Source: Roseburia sp. AM59-24XD (GTDB taxonomy: Bacteria > Bacillota > Clostridia > Lachnospirales > Lachnospiraceae). Taken from it: 64,000 nt of DNA. Position numbers and translations under genes: made by a program. Positions 35,950 to 45,112 of this stretch are shown one piece after another. Every line of letters starts with the position of its first letter. Positions within the stretch are counted from its first letter, which is position 1. The stretch lies in the NCBI RefSeq assembly GCF_003478445.1, contig NZ_QUET01000001.1, forward strand, positions 1-64,000. The letters run 5' to 3'. The notes beneath the pieces were generated by a model. It was not told the origin of the DNA and did no database searches. It was given only the letters and a program-made list of their open reading frames with translations.

Positions 35950-35978
35950 TTGACTTATGTTTTAGAATAGTGTAAAAT
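35950..35978 (+). promoter_or_regulatory. Promoter of asd
   Basis: TTGACT at 35950-35955, a 17-base spacer and TAAAAT at 35973-35978, 60 bases before the ATG. Confidence 0.65.
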
Positions 35979-36038
35979 CGGAGAAAATGCGAAAGAGAAT
36001 CATACGTGTTTTCAGAAAAAGTTATTTTGGAGGTCATC

Positions 36039-37136
36039 ATGGATAAGAAGTTAAAAGTAGGTATCCTTGGCGGTACCGGAATGGTAGGACAGAGATTCAT
36101 CTCTTTGCTTGAGAATCACCCTTGGTTTGAGGTTGTTGCGATTGCAGCCAGCCCAAGAAGTGCAGGCAAGAAGTACGAGGAAGCAATCGGTGGACGCTGG
36201 AAAATGACAACACCGATGCCGGAGGCAGTTAAGAACATCATTGTTGAGGATGTCAGCAATGTTGAAGAGGTTGCTTCTAAGGTAGATTTCGTATTCAGCG
36301 CAGTAGACATGAGCAAGGACGAGATCAAGAAGATCGAGGAAGAGTATGCAAAGACTGAGACACCTGTCGTATCTAATAACAGTGCACACAGATGGACTCC
36401 TGACGTACCGATGGTAGTGCCGGAGCTGAATCCGGAGCACTTAGAGGTTATAGAGTCACAGAAGAAGCGTCTTGGTACAACAAGAGGTTTCATCGCAGTA
36501 AAGCCAAACTGCTCTATCCAGAGTTATACACCGGCTCTTCATGCATTAAAGAAAGCCGGCTATGAGCCAAAGACAGTTGTTGCTACAACCTATCAGGCGA
36601 TTTCCGGAGCAGGTAAGACGTTTAAGGACTGGCCGGAAATGGAGGGCAATATCATCCCATTTATCGGTGGTGAGGAAGAGAAGAGTGAGCAGGAGCCGCT
36701 TCGTATCTGGGGTCACATCGAGAACGGTGAGATCGTGAAGGCAGACGGTCCTGTTATCACAACACAGTGTATCCGCGTTCCTGTACTCAATGGTCATACA
36801 GCAGCTGTATTCGTCACCTTCGAGGAGGGCAAGAAGCCTTCTAAGGAAGAGATCATCCGTGTATGGAGAGAGTATTCGGGAGTGCCACAGGAGCTTAAGC
36901 TTCCAAGCGCACCGGAGCATTTTATCCAGTATCTGGAGGATGACAACCGCCCACAGGTTTCCATGGATGTTGACTATGAGAACGGATTTGGTGTATCTAT
37001 GGGACGTCTCCGTGAGGATACAGTATTTGATTACAAGTTTGTTGGTTTATCCCACAATACCGTCAGAGGAGCAGCAGGCGGAGCAGTTCTTACCGCAGAG
37101 CTTCTGACAGCAAAGAAGTATATCACTGCGAAATAA
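36039..37136 (+). CDS. asd: Aspartate-semialdehyde dehydrogenase (archaeal/fungal-type)
   Basis: A 365-residue enzyme that reduces aspartyl phosphate to aspartate semialdehyde with NADPH, the branch point to lysine/diaminopimelate, threonine and methionine. The NADP loop is GILGGTGMVGQRF (residues 8-20), the catalytic Cys lies in KPNCSIQSYTPAL (about residue 152) and the active His in GHTAAVFVTF. The length and the block GAGKTFKDWPEMEGNIIPFI mark the archaeal/fungal-like branch common in Clostridia. The frame extends to 36006, but TTGGAGG seven bases before ATG 36039 fixes the start. Confidence 0.93.
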   Translation: MDKKLKVGILGGTGMVGQRFISLLENHPWFEVVAIAASPRSAGKKYEEAIGGRWKMTTPMPEAVKNIIVEDVSNVEEVASKVDFVFSAVDMSKDEIKKIEEEYAKTETPVVSNNSAHRWTPDVPMVVPELNPEHLEVIESQKKRLGTTRGFIAVKPNCSIQSYTPALHALKKAGYEPKTVVATTYQAISGAGKTFKDWPEMEGNIIPFIGGEEEKSEQEPLRIWGHIENGEIVKADGPVITTQCIRVPVLNGHTAAVFVTFEEGKKPSKEEIIRVWREYSGVPQELKLPSAPEHFIQYLEDDNRPQVSMDVDYENGFGVSMGRLREDTVFDYKFVGLSHNTVRGAAGGAVLTAELLTAKKYITAK

Positions 37137-37203
37137 TCAGGCAGATTTCGATTGCAGTATTGAAAAGCGCGTTTTGGTGAGTATGAGGGAGTGAGGTGGC
37201 TGC

Positions 37204-37608
37204 ATGAATGCATATAGGATTCTGGTGAAGGGGATTGTCAAAAAGGATGACAGATATCTGATTGTGGAAAAGTGGTACGATGATAATATCATGGATCCGT
37301 ATCAGTGGGAATTTCTGGATGGGGAAGCCGAATTTGGCGAGTCGCCGGATGTGGCTGTTGTCCGCATGATCCAGGAGCAGACAGGGCTTACCGCAGAGAT
37401 TGACCGGATCTTATATACATGGACATTTATGGTTGGCTCCGTGTGCAGTCTCGGTCTAACCTACCTTTGTTACACCGACATGGAAGAAGAGGATGTGCAG
37501 CTTTCTGAGGATCTGCACGACTGCCGATGGGTATCCGCGGATGAGTTTGGAGATTACATCTCCAATAAGAGAATGTTAGAGGATATCGACAAGGCAGAAT
37601 TATATTAA
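37204..37608 (+). CDS. Nudix-fold protein with a degenerate Nudix box
   Basis: A 134-residue Nudix-fold protein. The box spans about residues 42-64 as GEAEFGESPDVAVVRMIQEQ then TGL. Its outer parts fit, but the REUxEE core reads RMIQEQ: two of the three Glu residues that normally bind Mg2+ are replaced. Hydrolase activity is thus doubtful and a ligand-binding role is possible. It lies 68 bases after asd and is followed by a terminator-like hairpin before pyrC. It might be read as the first gene of the pyrimidine transcript, but the hairpin argues against full readthrough. Confidence 0.78.
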   Translation: MNAYRILVKGIVKKDDRYLIVEKWYDDNIMDPYQWEFLDGEAEFGESPDVAVVRMIQEQTGLTAEIDRILYTWTFMVGSVCSLGLTYLCYTDMEEEDVQLSEDLHDCRWVSADEFGDYISNKRMLEDIDKAELY

Positions 37609-37614
37609 AAGATA

Positions 37615-37652
37615 AGGGGTGTCAATGCCGTAAGGCTGACATCCCTCTTTTT
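37615..37652 (+). terminator. Terminator/attenuator-like hairpin before pyrC
   Basis: A 10-bp stem 37615-37624 with 37637-37646 (one G-U), a 12-base loop and CTTTTT after it. It ends the Nudix gene transcript and might work as an attenuator for the pyr genes; I saw no PyrR-binding element. Confidence 0.7.
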
Positions 37653-37679
37653 CGTGATATGAGAGAGGACGGTGATTGG

Positions 37680-38972
37680 ATGAAGATACTGATCAAAAAT
37701 GGAAAACTGGTTGATCCGGCCAATGATGTGGATGCATTTTATGATGTTCTGATCGATGGTGATAAGGTTGCCGAGGTGGCGCAGGATATTGATCCGGAGG
37801 TGTTAGGAGAAGGTGACAGACTGATCGATGCCTTTGGTAAGGTAGTTATGCCGGGCTTTATTGACCTTCATGTGCATCTGCGCGAGCCGGGCTTTGAATA
37901 TAAGGAGACGATTCAGACAGGCTGTGCTGCAGCAGCGCGCGGTGGCGTAACAACGATCTGTCCGATGCCGAACACGAAGCCGGTGATCGACAGTCCGGAG
38001 AGGGTGAAGGATCTTCTGGAGAGAGCGAAGGATGCGCCGGTGCATGTTCTTCCGATCGGTGCTGTCACCGTTGGTCAGGAGGGCAGGGAGCTGGCAGATA
38101 TCGAGGGCATGTTAAATGCCGGTATTGTGGCACTCAGCGAGGATGGAAAGTCCGTGATGGACAGTCTTTTGTTCCGTCATGCGATGGAGCAGGCAGCGCA
38201 GTATGAGATACCGATGTTTTCCCACTGTGAGGACAAGCCGCTTGTGGACGGAGGTGTTATGAACGCCGGCGAGAAGGCGGAGGAGCTTGGACTTCCGGGC
38301 ATCACAAATGCTGTTGAGGACGTGATCGTAGCGAGAGATATTCTGATCAGTAAGGAGACAGGTGCAAAGCTTCATCTGTGCCACTGTTCGACATCGGACA
38401 GTGCGGTGTTAGTCGGTATGGCAAAGGATCAGGGACTCCGGGTGACCGCAGAGGTTTGCCCGCATCATTTCACGATGTCCGATCAGGAGATCACAGAGGA
38501 TGATGGCAGATTCAAAATGAACCCGCCGCTTCGCAGTCCGAAGGATGTGCAGGCGTTAAAGGATGCTCTTGCGTCCGGTGTGATGGATGTGATCTCAACC
38601 GATCATGCACCACATGGCGCTGAGGAGAAAGCACAGAGTATGTTGAAGGCTCCGTTTGGAATTGTGGGACTTGAGACATCCTTTGCACTGGGATTTACAG
38701 AGCTGGTGCAGGGAGGCTGTCTGTCCTTGTCGCAGCTCGTTGAGAAGATGAGTGTGAATCCGGCAAGAGTGTTGGATATTGACAAGGGTAATCTCGCACC
38801 CGGCAAAATTGCGGATCTTGTGATCGCGGATGTAGAGCATCAATATGAGATTAACAGTGCTTCGTTTGCTTCCAAGGGAAAGAATACACCGTTTGACGGA
38901 CGTAAGGTGACGGGACGCGTGGTAACAACGATTGTGGATGGAAAGATCGTATACGAAGAAGGAAGATCATGA
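37680..38972 (+). CDS. pyrC: Dihydroorotase
   Basis: A 430-residue type I dihydroorotase that cyclises N-carbamoyl-aspartate to dihydroorotate in de novo UMP synthesis. Zinc-ligand motifs: FIDLHVHLREPGFEYKET (about residues 55-72), MFSHCED (about 176), LHLCHCST (about 229) and VISTDHAPHG (about 302, catalytic Asp). ATG 37680 is chosen, where the protein begins MKILIKNGKLVDPAN; the frame to 37659 adds an unlikely leader. It is first of the pyr group and lies 25 bases before pyrF. Confidence 0.93.
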   Translation: MKILIKNGKLVDPANDVDAFYDVLIDGDKVAEVAQDIDPEVLGEGDRLIDAFGKVVMPGFIDLHVHLREPGFEYKETIQTGCAAAARGGVTTICPMPNTKPVIDSPERVKDLLERAKDAPVHVLPIGAVTVGQEGRELADIEGMLNAGIVALSEDGKSVMDSLLFRHAMEQAAQYEIPMFSHCEDKPLVDGGVMNAGEKAEELGLPGITNAVEDVIVARDILISKETGAKLHLCHCSTSDSAVLVGMAKDQGLRVTAEVCPHHFTMSDQEITEDDGRFKMNPPLRSPKDVQALKDALASGVMDVISTDHAPHGAEEKAQSMLKAPFGIVGLETSFALGFTELVQGGCLSLSQLVEKMSVNPARVLDIDKGNLAPGKIADLVIADVEHQYEINSASFASKGKNTPFDGRKVTGRVVTTIVDGKIVYEEGRS

Positions 38973-38997
38973 ATCAGGAAAGGAACAGGTAATTAAA

Positions 38998-39918
38998 ATG
39001 ATCAATAAGTTAGTAGAGCAGATTCAGAAAAAGGATGCACCGGTTGTAGTAGGTCTTGATCCGATGCTTGGCTATGTGCCGGAGCATCTGACGAAGAAAG
39101 CATTTGAGGAGTATGGAGAGACTTTGGAAGGAGCAGCAGAGGCAATCTGGCAGTACAATAAGGGAATCGTTGATGCGGTATATGATCTGATTCCTGCCGT
39201 AAAGCCTCAGGTTGCAATGTATGAGCAGTTTGGTATTCCGGGCATGATCGCCTTCAAGAAGACCGTGGATTACTGTAAGGAGAAAGGTCTTGTCGTGATC
39301 GGTGATATCAAGCGTGGTGATATCGGGTCTACTTCTACGGCATATGCAGTTGGACATCTGGGTAAGGTGACAGTCGGAAGCAAACAGTATTACGGTTTTG
39401 ATGAGGATTTTGTTACAGTGAATCCATATCTGGGAAGTGACGGAGTGAATCCGTTTATTGATGTATGTAAGGAAGAAAAAAAGGGAATCTTTGTGCTGGT
39501 TAAGACCTCTAATCCATCCAGCGGAGAGTTTCAGGATCGTCTGATCGACGGACGTCCGCTTTATGAGTATGTTGGTGAGAAGGTTAACGAGTGGGGCAGC
39601 CAGTGTATGGGTGATACCTACAGCTATGTCGGCTGTGTGGTTGGTGCTACTTATCCGGAGATGGGTAAGATCCTTCGTAAGATCATGCCAAAGGCATACA
39701 TTCTTGTGCCGGGCTATGGAGCACAGGGCGGTAAGGCATCCGATCTTGCCCCTTATTTCAACAAGGATGGACTTGGTGCGATCGTAAATTCGTCCCGTGG
39801 AATCATCTGCGCCTATAAGCAGGATAAATATGCGAAGTTCGGCGCAGATCATTACGCAGAGGCATCCAGACAGGCAGTGATCGACATGATCGAGGATATT
39901 AACGCAGGACGCAGATAA
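38998..39918 (+). CDS. pyrF: Orotidine 5'-phosphate decarboxylase (type 2)
   Basis: A 306-residue enzyme that decarboxylates OMP to UMP, the last step of the pathway. VVVGLDPMLGYVP (about 16-28) and the catalytic GDIKRGDIGST block (about 101-111) with its Asp-Lys-Asp set are clear. The length near 300 and the latter block mark the type 2 subfamily. The C-terminal phosphate loop is in IVNSSRGIICAY. ATG 38998 follows GGAAAGGAAC; an upstream in-frame ATG at 38932 lies inside pyrC and is unlikely. Confidence 0.93.
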   Translation: MINKLVEQIQKKDAPVVVGLDPMLGYVPEHLTKKAFEEYGETLEGAAEAIWQYNKGIVDAVYDLIPAVKPQVAMYEQFGIPGMIAFKKTVDYCKEKGLVVIGDIKRGDIGSTSTAYAVGHLGKVTVGSKQYYGFDEDFVTVNPYLGSDGVNPFIDVCKEEKKGIFVLVKTSNPSSGEFQDRLIDGRPLYEYVGEKVNEWGSQCMGDTYSYVGCVVGATYPEMGKILRKIMPKAYILVPGYGAQGGKASDLAPYFNKDGLGAIVNSSRGIICAYKQDKYAKFGADHYAEASRQAVIDMIEDINAGRR

Positions 39919-39982
39919 GTTCGCGGCTCAGGATACATCTGTAGCGAGAAGCTGCAGTGTTATGGCAGAAATGGAGACAAGA

Positions 39983-40771
39983 ATGGCAGAGAAAAAGAAA
40001 TGTATGGCGGTGATCGTAAGCCAAAGTAAGATTTCCGAGGGAATCTACAGCATGTGGCTTCAGTTCCCCGGGGATTATAATATTGCGGCACAGGCTGTGC
40101 CGGGTCAGTTTATTTCCATGTACTGTGCGGAGGGAAGCAGACTGCTTCCAAGACCGATCAGTATCTGTGAGATTGATGCGGAGGGAAGAAAGCTTCGCGT
40201 TGTTTACCGTGTGGCAGGAAAAGGAACAAAGGAGTTTTCTGCTATGGGTGAAGGAGATCAGATCCCGGTGATCGGACCTCTTGGCAATGGATTTACGAGA
40301 AAGGAAGGAAAAGCGGTTTTGATCGGTGGAGGAATCGGAATCCCGCCGATGCTTGCACTGGCTGAGGCACTTCACGCAGAGGGCGTGGAGGTGTCTGTGG
40401 TGCTTGGATACCGGGACAGCGATCTTTTCCTGAAGGAAGAATTTACTCGGTATGCGTCCGTCTATGTATCTACAGAGGATGGCAGTATTGGAACGAAGGG
40501 TAATGTCATTGATGCGATCCGTGCAAATGAGCTGGAAGCAGACACAATCTATGCCTGCGGACCAATGCCGATGCTTCGCGGAGTGAAGGCATATGCGGCA
40601 GAGAAGAAGACAGAGGCACAGATCTCCATGGAGGAGAGAATGGCGTGCGGCATAGGTGCATGTCTGGGATGTGTCTGCCAGTCTACAGATGTAGACGGAC
40701 ACAGTCATGTACATAACAAGCGTGTGTGCAAAGATGGTCCTGTCTTTAATGCGAAGGATGTTACATTGTGA
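39983..40771 (+). CDS. pyrK: Dihydroorotate dehydrogenase electron transfer subunit
   Basis: A 262-residue ferredoxin-reductase-like flavoprotein that passes electrons from PyrD to NAD+. The FAD motif is RPISICEID (about 59-67), NAD-binding is by VLIGGGIGIPPMLALAEAL (about 113-131), and the C terminus has the [2Fe-2S] ligands ACGIGACLGCVCQ plus Cys in KRVCKDGP. Two ATGs are possible; 39983 is favoured for the GGAG six bases upstream, while 39962 has only a poor site. It pairs with the pyrD gene 83 bases downstream as a PyrDB-PyrK complex. Confidence 0.93.
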   Translation: MAEKKKCMAVIVSQSKISEGIYSMWLQFPGDYNIAAQAVPGQFISMYCAEGSRLLPRPISICEIDAEGRKLRVVYRVAGKGTKEFSAMGEGDQIPVIGPLGNGFTRKEGKAVLIGGGIGIPPMLALAEALHAEGVEVSVVLGYRDSDLFLKEEFTRYASVYVSTEDGSIGTKGNVIDAIRANELEADTIYACGPMPMLRGVKAYAAEKKTEAQISMEERMACGIGACLGCVCQSTDVDGHSHVHNKRVCKDGPVFNAKDVTL

Positions 40772-40854
40772 TCGTGTGTCTGTAATCGGTGTTTGCCGGA
40801 TTTGATCAGACAGACAGTACAGAGCAGACAGCTTATAGGACATGGAGGATGAAT

Positions 40855-41760
40855 ATGAATTTATCAGTTGATTTTGCCGGAGTATCGATGAAGAATCCTG
40901 TGACAACAGCATCAGGAACCTTTGGCTCCGGTGCAGAGTATGGAGAATATGTGGATCTGAACCGTCTGGGAGCAGTTACCACAAAGGGTGTTGCCAATGT
41001 GCCATGGCCGGGTAATCCGACGCCGCGTGTATGTGAAACCTACGGTGGTATGTTAAATGCTATCGGACTTCAGAATCCGGGCATTGATGTTTTTATTGAG
41101 AGAGACATTCCTTATCTGAAGCAGTTTGATACAGGAATCATTGTAAATGTGTGCGGTCATACCACAGAGGAGTATCTTGAGGTGGTAGAGCGCCTGGCAG
41201 ACCAGGATGTGGATCTGCTTGAGATCAATATTTCCTGTCCGAATGTCAAGGAGGGTGGTATTGCTTTTGGTCAGAATCCAAAGCTGGTTGAGAAGATCAC
41301 GGCGGACATTAAAAAGCGCGCAAAACAACCGGTGATCATGAAGCTGAGTCCGAATGTGACGGACATCACAGAGATGGCGAGAGCGGCAGAAGCAGGTGGT
41401 GCCGATGCTCTTTCACTGATCAATACACTGACCGGAATGAAGATCGACATCAACAGACGCTGCTTTGCATTGGCCAATCAGACCGGCGGTATGTCCGGTC
41501 CGGCAGTCAAGCCGGTGGCGGTCCGCATGGTATATCAGGTGGCACAGGCAGTGAAGCTTCCTGTGCTTGGCATGGGAGGTATCCGCACAGCGGAGGATGC
41601 ACTGGAATTTATTATGGCAGGGGCTACGATGGTGGCGGTCGGAACGGCGAACTTTAACAATCCGGCGGCAACGATCGATGTGATCGAGGGCATTGAGCAG
41701 TTTATGAAGGAGAATCATGTGGAAGATATTCATGAGCTGATCGGCTGTGTTCACGCTTAA
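40855..41760 (+). CDS. pyrD: Dihydroorotate dehydrogenase, NAD-dependent catalytic subunit (type 1B)
   Basis: A 301-residue FMN enzyme that oxidises dihydroorotate to orotate. The type 1B features are NPVTTASGTFGSGAEY near the start, the catalytic Cys in LEINISCPNVKEGG (about residue 131), KLSPNVTDI, and the FMN phosphate loop GMGGIRTAEDALEF and AGATMVAVGTANF. It needs PyrK, encoded just upstream, to use NAD+. ATG 40855 stands six bases after GGAGG; ATG 40849 is too close to it. The next gene is an amino acid transporter gene with its own promoter. Confidence 0.94.
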   Translation: MNLSVDFAGVSMKNPVTTASGTFGSGAEYGEYVDLNRLGAVTTKGVANVPWPGNPTPRVCETYGGMLNAIGLQNPGIDVFIERDIPYLKQFDTGIIVNVCGHTTEEYLEVVERLADQDVDLLEINISCPNVKEGGIAFGQNPKLVEKITADIKKRAKQPVIMKLSPNVTDITEMARAAEAGGADALSLINTLTGMKIDINRRCFALANQTGGMSGPAVKPVAVRMVYQVAQAVKLPVLGMGGIRTAEDALEFIMAGATMVAVGTANFNNPAATIDVIEGIEQFMKENHVEDIHELIGCVHA

Positions 41761-41786
41761 TAAATACAGGAATATTTAACATTATC

Positions 41787-41815
41787 TTTACACTTGCAGT
41801 GGGCTATGATATGAT
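41787..41815 (+). promoter_or_regulatory. Promoter of the amino acid ABC transporter genes
   Basis: TTTACA at 41787-41792, a 17-base spacer and TATGAT at 41810-41815. A 105-base leader follows with a small hairpin (CCGGT...ACCGG around 41856-41879) that matches no riboswitch I know. Confidence 0.65.
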
Positions 41816-41920
41816 GAAATCTGTGCGAGCAAGCTTATTTGCAAGCAACAGATTCCGGTCCGGCATTTTGGTGACCGGAGATGAAAGCAACAGACAGTAA
41901 TACGAGGAAGGAGTTACATA

Positions 41921-42766
41921 ATGAAGAAGAAAATACTGGCAATGGTACTTTCACTGGCAATGTGCTGCAGTATGACGGCATGTGGAAGTGCAAATAAGGA
42001 CACGGCAACAAGCGACGGCGCTTCATCTGATAAGAAGGCAGCTTCCAAGAACGACAATGGCTCTGATCTTGCTTACATTCAGGATAAGGGAACACTGATC
42101 GTTGGTATCACGGATTTTGAGCCGATGGATTATCAGAAGGGTTCTGATGAGTGGATCGGTTTTGATGCGGATATGGCGAATGCATTTGCAAAGAGCCTCG
42201 GCGTTAAGGCTGAGTTCGTAGAGATTGACTGGGATAACAAGGTTCTGGAGCTTGATGCAAAGTCCATCGACTGTGTATGGAACGGTATGACACTTACCGA
42301 TGAGGTGACAAGCTCTATGGCATGCACCAATGCATACTGCAATAACGCACAGGTGGCAATTGTCAAGGCAGCAGACAAGGATAAGTACAGCACCGTAGAG
42401 AGTATGAAGGATCTGAACTTTGCGGTTGAGGCAGGCTCTGCAGGAGAGAAGGAGCTTTCCAAGCTTGGTTACAATTATACATCCGTAAAGGCACAGGCTG
42501 ATGCGCTGATGGAGGTTTCCGCAGGTACCTCTGATGCGGCAGTGATCGATTCCCTGATGGCAGCAGCAATGGTTGGTGAGGGAACCGGTTATGAGAAGCT
42601 TACTTATACAGCAAGCTTTAATAGCGAGGAGTATGGTGTAGGTTTCCGTAAGGGATCTGACATGGCAGACAAGTTAAATGACTTCTTTGCTGAGAGCTAC
42701 AAGGATGGCAGTATGAAGAAGACAGCCGAGAAGTATGGTGTTCAGGCTGCACTTATTGAACAGTAA
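41921..42766 (+). CDS. Polar amino acid ABC transporter substrate-binding lipoprotein
   Basis: A 281-residue lipoprotein. The signal peptide ends in SMTAC (lipid Cys at residue 21), followed by a Ser/Asp/Lys-rich linker to about residue 45. The family 3 solute-binding domain starts IQDKGTLIVGITDFEPMDYQ and has WIGFDADMANAFAKSLGVKAEFVEIDW. It catches an amino acid outside the membrane for the permease and ATPase encoded next. The exact ligand cannot be read, though cystine/glutamine-type binders look most alike. A hairpin after the gene may keep its level above that of the membrane parts. Confidence 0.92.
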   Translation: MKKKILAMVLSLAMCCSMTACGSANKDTATSDGASSDKKAASKNDNGSDLAYIQDKGTLIVGITDFEPMDYQKGSDEWIGFDADMANAFAKSLGVKAEFVEIDWDNKVLELDAKSIDCVWNGMTLTDEVTSSMACTNAYCNNAQVAIVKAADKDKYSTVESMKDLNFAVEAGSAGEKELSKLGYNYTSVKAQADALMEVSAGTSDAAVIDSLMAAAMVGEGTGYEKLTYTASFNSEEYGVGFRKGSDMADKLNDFFAESYKDGSMKKTAEKYGVQAALIEQ

Positions 42767-42779
42767 TATAATCATGCAG

Positions 42780-42812
42780 GGCTGCCGTGATGTTACATCT
42801 GCGGCAGCTTTT
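42780..42812 (+). terminator. Leaky terminator/stabilising hairpin after the binding protein gene
   Basis: Stem GCTGCCG (42781-42787) with CGGCAGC (42802-42808), followed by TTTTG. Its place between the binding protein and the permease suggests partial termination, a common way to make excess binding protein. Confidence 0.6.
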
Positions 42813-42851
42813 GCCATGCAAAGAGAGAAATAATAAAAGGCAGGTATAATA

Positions 42852-43538
42852 ATGTCAACGATCATGGAACAGATGCCCATCGTATTTCATGCATTAAATG
42901 TGGGCTTTTTACAAACATTAAGGCTATTTTTTGTAACGCTTTTAGGAGCCTTTCCACTTGGACTGGTCATCGCATTCGGATCTTTATCCGGTTTTCGTCC
43001 ACTGAAGTATCTCACAAGACTGTTTGTGTGGATCATTCGTGGAACGCCTCTGATGATCCAGCTTCTGATCATCTATTATTTTCCGGGACTTGTTCTTGGA
43101 CAAACGATCTGGAGCGGCGGTGAGGACGGAAGATTCATGGCGGCAGCTGTTTCCTTTATTATTAATTATGCGTGCTATTTTTCGGAGATCTACCGTGGTG
43201 GTATCCAGAGTGTGCCAAAGGGGCAGCAGGAGGCTGGTCTTGTACTCGGTATGACCAAAAGACAGATCTTTTTCAAGGTAACATTGTTACAGATGATCAA
43301 GCGGATTGTTCCTCCGATCTCCAATGAGATCATTACACTGGTTAAGGATACTTCTCTGGCGCGTATTATTGCGCTGCAGGAGATTATCTGGGCAGGTCAG
43401 GCATTTCTGAAGGGCTCCAACGGAATTTCCGGACAGATCTGGCCGTTGTTCTTTACTGCGGTTTATTATCTGGTATTTAGCGGTATTCTTACCCTGTTCC
43501 TTGGATGGCTGGAGAGAAAGCTGGAATATTTCAAATAG
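42852..43538 (+). CDS. Amino acid ABC transporter permease
   Basis: A 228-residue permease of the His/Glu/Gln/Arg/opine family (HisMQ type) with about five helices. The ATPase-contact (EAA) loop is YRGGIQSVPKGQQEAGLVLGMTKRQIFF around residues 115-142. Only one permease gene is present, so the channel is probably a homodimer. It ends 12 bases before the ATPase gene. Confidence 0.93.
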   Translation: MSTIMEQMPIVFHALNVGFLQTLRLFFVTLLGAFPLGLVIAFGSLSGFRPLKYLTRLFVWIIRGTPLMIQLLIIYYFPGLVLGQTIWSGGEDGRFMAAAVSFIINYACYFSEIYRGGIQSVPKGQQEAGLVLGMTKRQIFFKVTLLQMIKRIVPPISNEIITLVKDTSLARIIALQEIIWAGQAFLKGSNGISGQIWPLFFTAVYYLVFSGILTLFLGWLERKLEYFK

Positions 43539-43550
43539 GAGGACAATGTC

Positions 43551-44339
43551 ATGGCAATATTAGAAGTACAAAATATCGAGAAATCCTTTGACCGAACACC
43601 GGTATTAAAGGACATTTCCTTTTCGTTGGAGCAGGGACAGGCTCTGGCGATCATTGGTTCCTCTGGTTCCGGCAAGACAACACTGCTTCGTTGTCTGAAC
43701 TTTTTGGAGAAACCAGATAAAGGAAGGATCGTTGTTCAGGGAGAGACGCTTTTTGATGCAGAGGATGCAACCTCTGTCAAGGAGAAGGATATCCGCATGA
43801 AGCGGCTTCACTTTGGTATGGTTTTTCAGGCGTTTCATTTGTTTCCGCAGTACACGGCACTGCAGAATGTTATGCTGGCAAGACAGCTTCTCGAAAAGGG
43901 CAAGCCGGGCTTCAAGGAAAACAAAAAGAAAATCTACGAAGAAATTGAGACAGAAGCTAAAGAGCTTTTAGACAAAATGGGATTATCGGACCGGATGCAG
44001 CATTATCCGCATCAGCTTTCCGGCGGACAGCAGCAGCGTGTGGCAATCGCGAGAGCGCTTGCATTAAAGCCGGACATTCTTTGCTTTGATGAGCCGACCT
44101 CAGCACTGGATCCGGAGCTTACCGGGGAAGTTTTAAAGGTCATCCGCAGTCTTGCCGATCAGAATATGACCATGGTCATTGTCACACATGAGATGGCGTT
44201 TGCAAGAGATGTGGCGGATCAGGTTATCTTTATGGACAGTGGAGTGATCGTGGAGCAGGGCGACGCAAAGCAAGTGATCGAGAATCCACAGGAAGAGAGA
44301 ACAAGACAGTTCCTGTCGAGATTTTCGCAGGGGATATAG
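43551..44339 (+). CDS. Amino acid ABC transporter ATPase (GlnQ-like)
   Basis: A 262-residue ATPase. Walker A GSSGSGKTT (residues 37-45), signature LSGGQQQRVAIARAL and Walker B LCFDEPTSALDPELTG are intact. There is an insertion of about 20 residues (LEKGKPGFKENKKKIYEEIETEA) between the Q loop and the signature that is often seen in clostridial relatives. It lies 31 bases ahead of pyrE, so the transporter and pyrE may share a transcript. Confidence 0.93.
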   Translation: MAILEVQNIEKSFDRTPVLKDISFSLEQGQALAIIGSSGSGKTTLLRCLNFLEKPDKGRIVVQGETLFDAEDATSVKEKDIRMKRLHFGMVFQAFHLFPQYTALQNVMLARQLLEKGKPGFKENKKKIYEEIETEAKELLDKMGLSDRMQHYPHQLSGGQQQRVAIARALALKPDILCFDEPTSALDPELTGEVLKVIRSLADQNMTMVIVTHEMAFARDVADQVIFMDSGVIVEQGDAKQVIENPQEERTRQFLSRFSQGI

Positions 44340-44370
44340 TGTCTTTTAAATGAATAAGGAGGTATTTACA

Positions 44371-45048
44371 ATGGAACAGTACAAGCAGGAATTTATCGAG
44401 TTTATGGTGGAGAGTAATGTGTTGAAGTTTGGTGACTTTACACTGAAGAGTGGTCGTAAATCTCCATTTTTTATGAATGCGGGAGCTTATGTGACAGGCG
44501 CACAGCTTCGTAAGCTGGGACAGTATTATGCGAAGGCGATCCATGAGCATTATGGGGATGATTTTGATGTGCTTTTCGGACCGGCATATAAGGGAATCCC
44601 ACTCAGCGTAGCTACGATAATGGCATTTGACGAGCTGTATGGCAAGGAGATTCGCTATTGTTCTAACCGTAAGGAAGTCAAGGATCATGGAGATACCGGC
44701 ATTCTTCTGGGAAGCAAGATCAAGGACGGAGATAAGGTTGTCATCATTGAGGATGTTACGACATCCGGTAAGTCCATTGAGGAGACATTCCCGATCATTC
44801 AGGCTCAGGGGGATGTGGAGATCCTTGGACTGATGGTATCCTTAAACCGTATGGAGAGAGGTCTTTCCGGCAATGCCAGTGCCCTTGATGAGATTCAGGA
44901 GAAGTATGGCTTTGGCGCAAATGCGATCGTAACGATGGAGGATGTGGTAGAATACCTTTATAATAGGGAATGTCAGGGTAAGATCGTGATCGATGATACG
45001 ATTAAAGCGGCGATTGATGCATATTATAAAGAGTACGGTTGTCAATAA
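44371..45048 (+). CDS. pyrE: Orotate phosphoribosyltransferase
   Basis: A 225-residue enzyme that joins orotate and PRPP to OMP. The PRPP-binding motif is VVIIEDVTTSGKS (about residues 124-136); FTLKSGRKSPFFMNAG and LFGPAYKGIPLSV are the other family blocks. ATG 44371 follows AAGGAGG; the frame from 44350 would start inside the spacer. pyrE is separated from pyrCFKD by the three transporter genes. Confidence 0.93.
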   Translation: MEQYKQEFIEFMVESNVLKFGDFTLKSGRKSPFFMNAGAYVTGAQLRKLGQYYAKAIHEHYGDDFDVLFGPAYKGIPLSVATIMAFDELYGKEIRYCSNRKEVKDHGDTGILLGSKIKDGDKVVIIEDVTTSGKSIEETFPIIQAQGDVEILGLMVSLNRMERGLSGNASALDEIQEKYGFGANAIVTMEDVVEYLYNRECQGKIVIDDTIKAAIDAYYKEYGCQ

Positions 45049-45112
45049 ATGATTCGTGGCGGTTTCTCAAACAGCGCGAAACCGTTCATAAATGAAATGG
45101 AGGAGGGACCTT

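Noticed and set aside
35843..36005. T-box leader of hisS (and of asnS at 58370-58538)
   Set aside because: The regions are too short, and I could not find the T-box sequence or an antiterminator.
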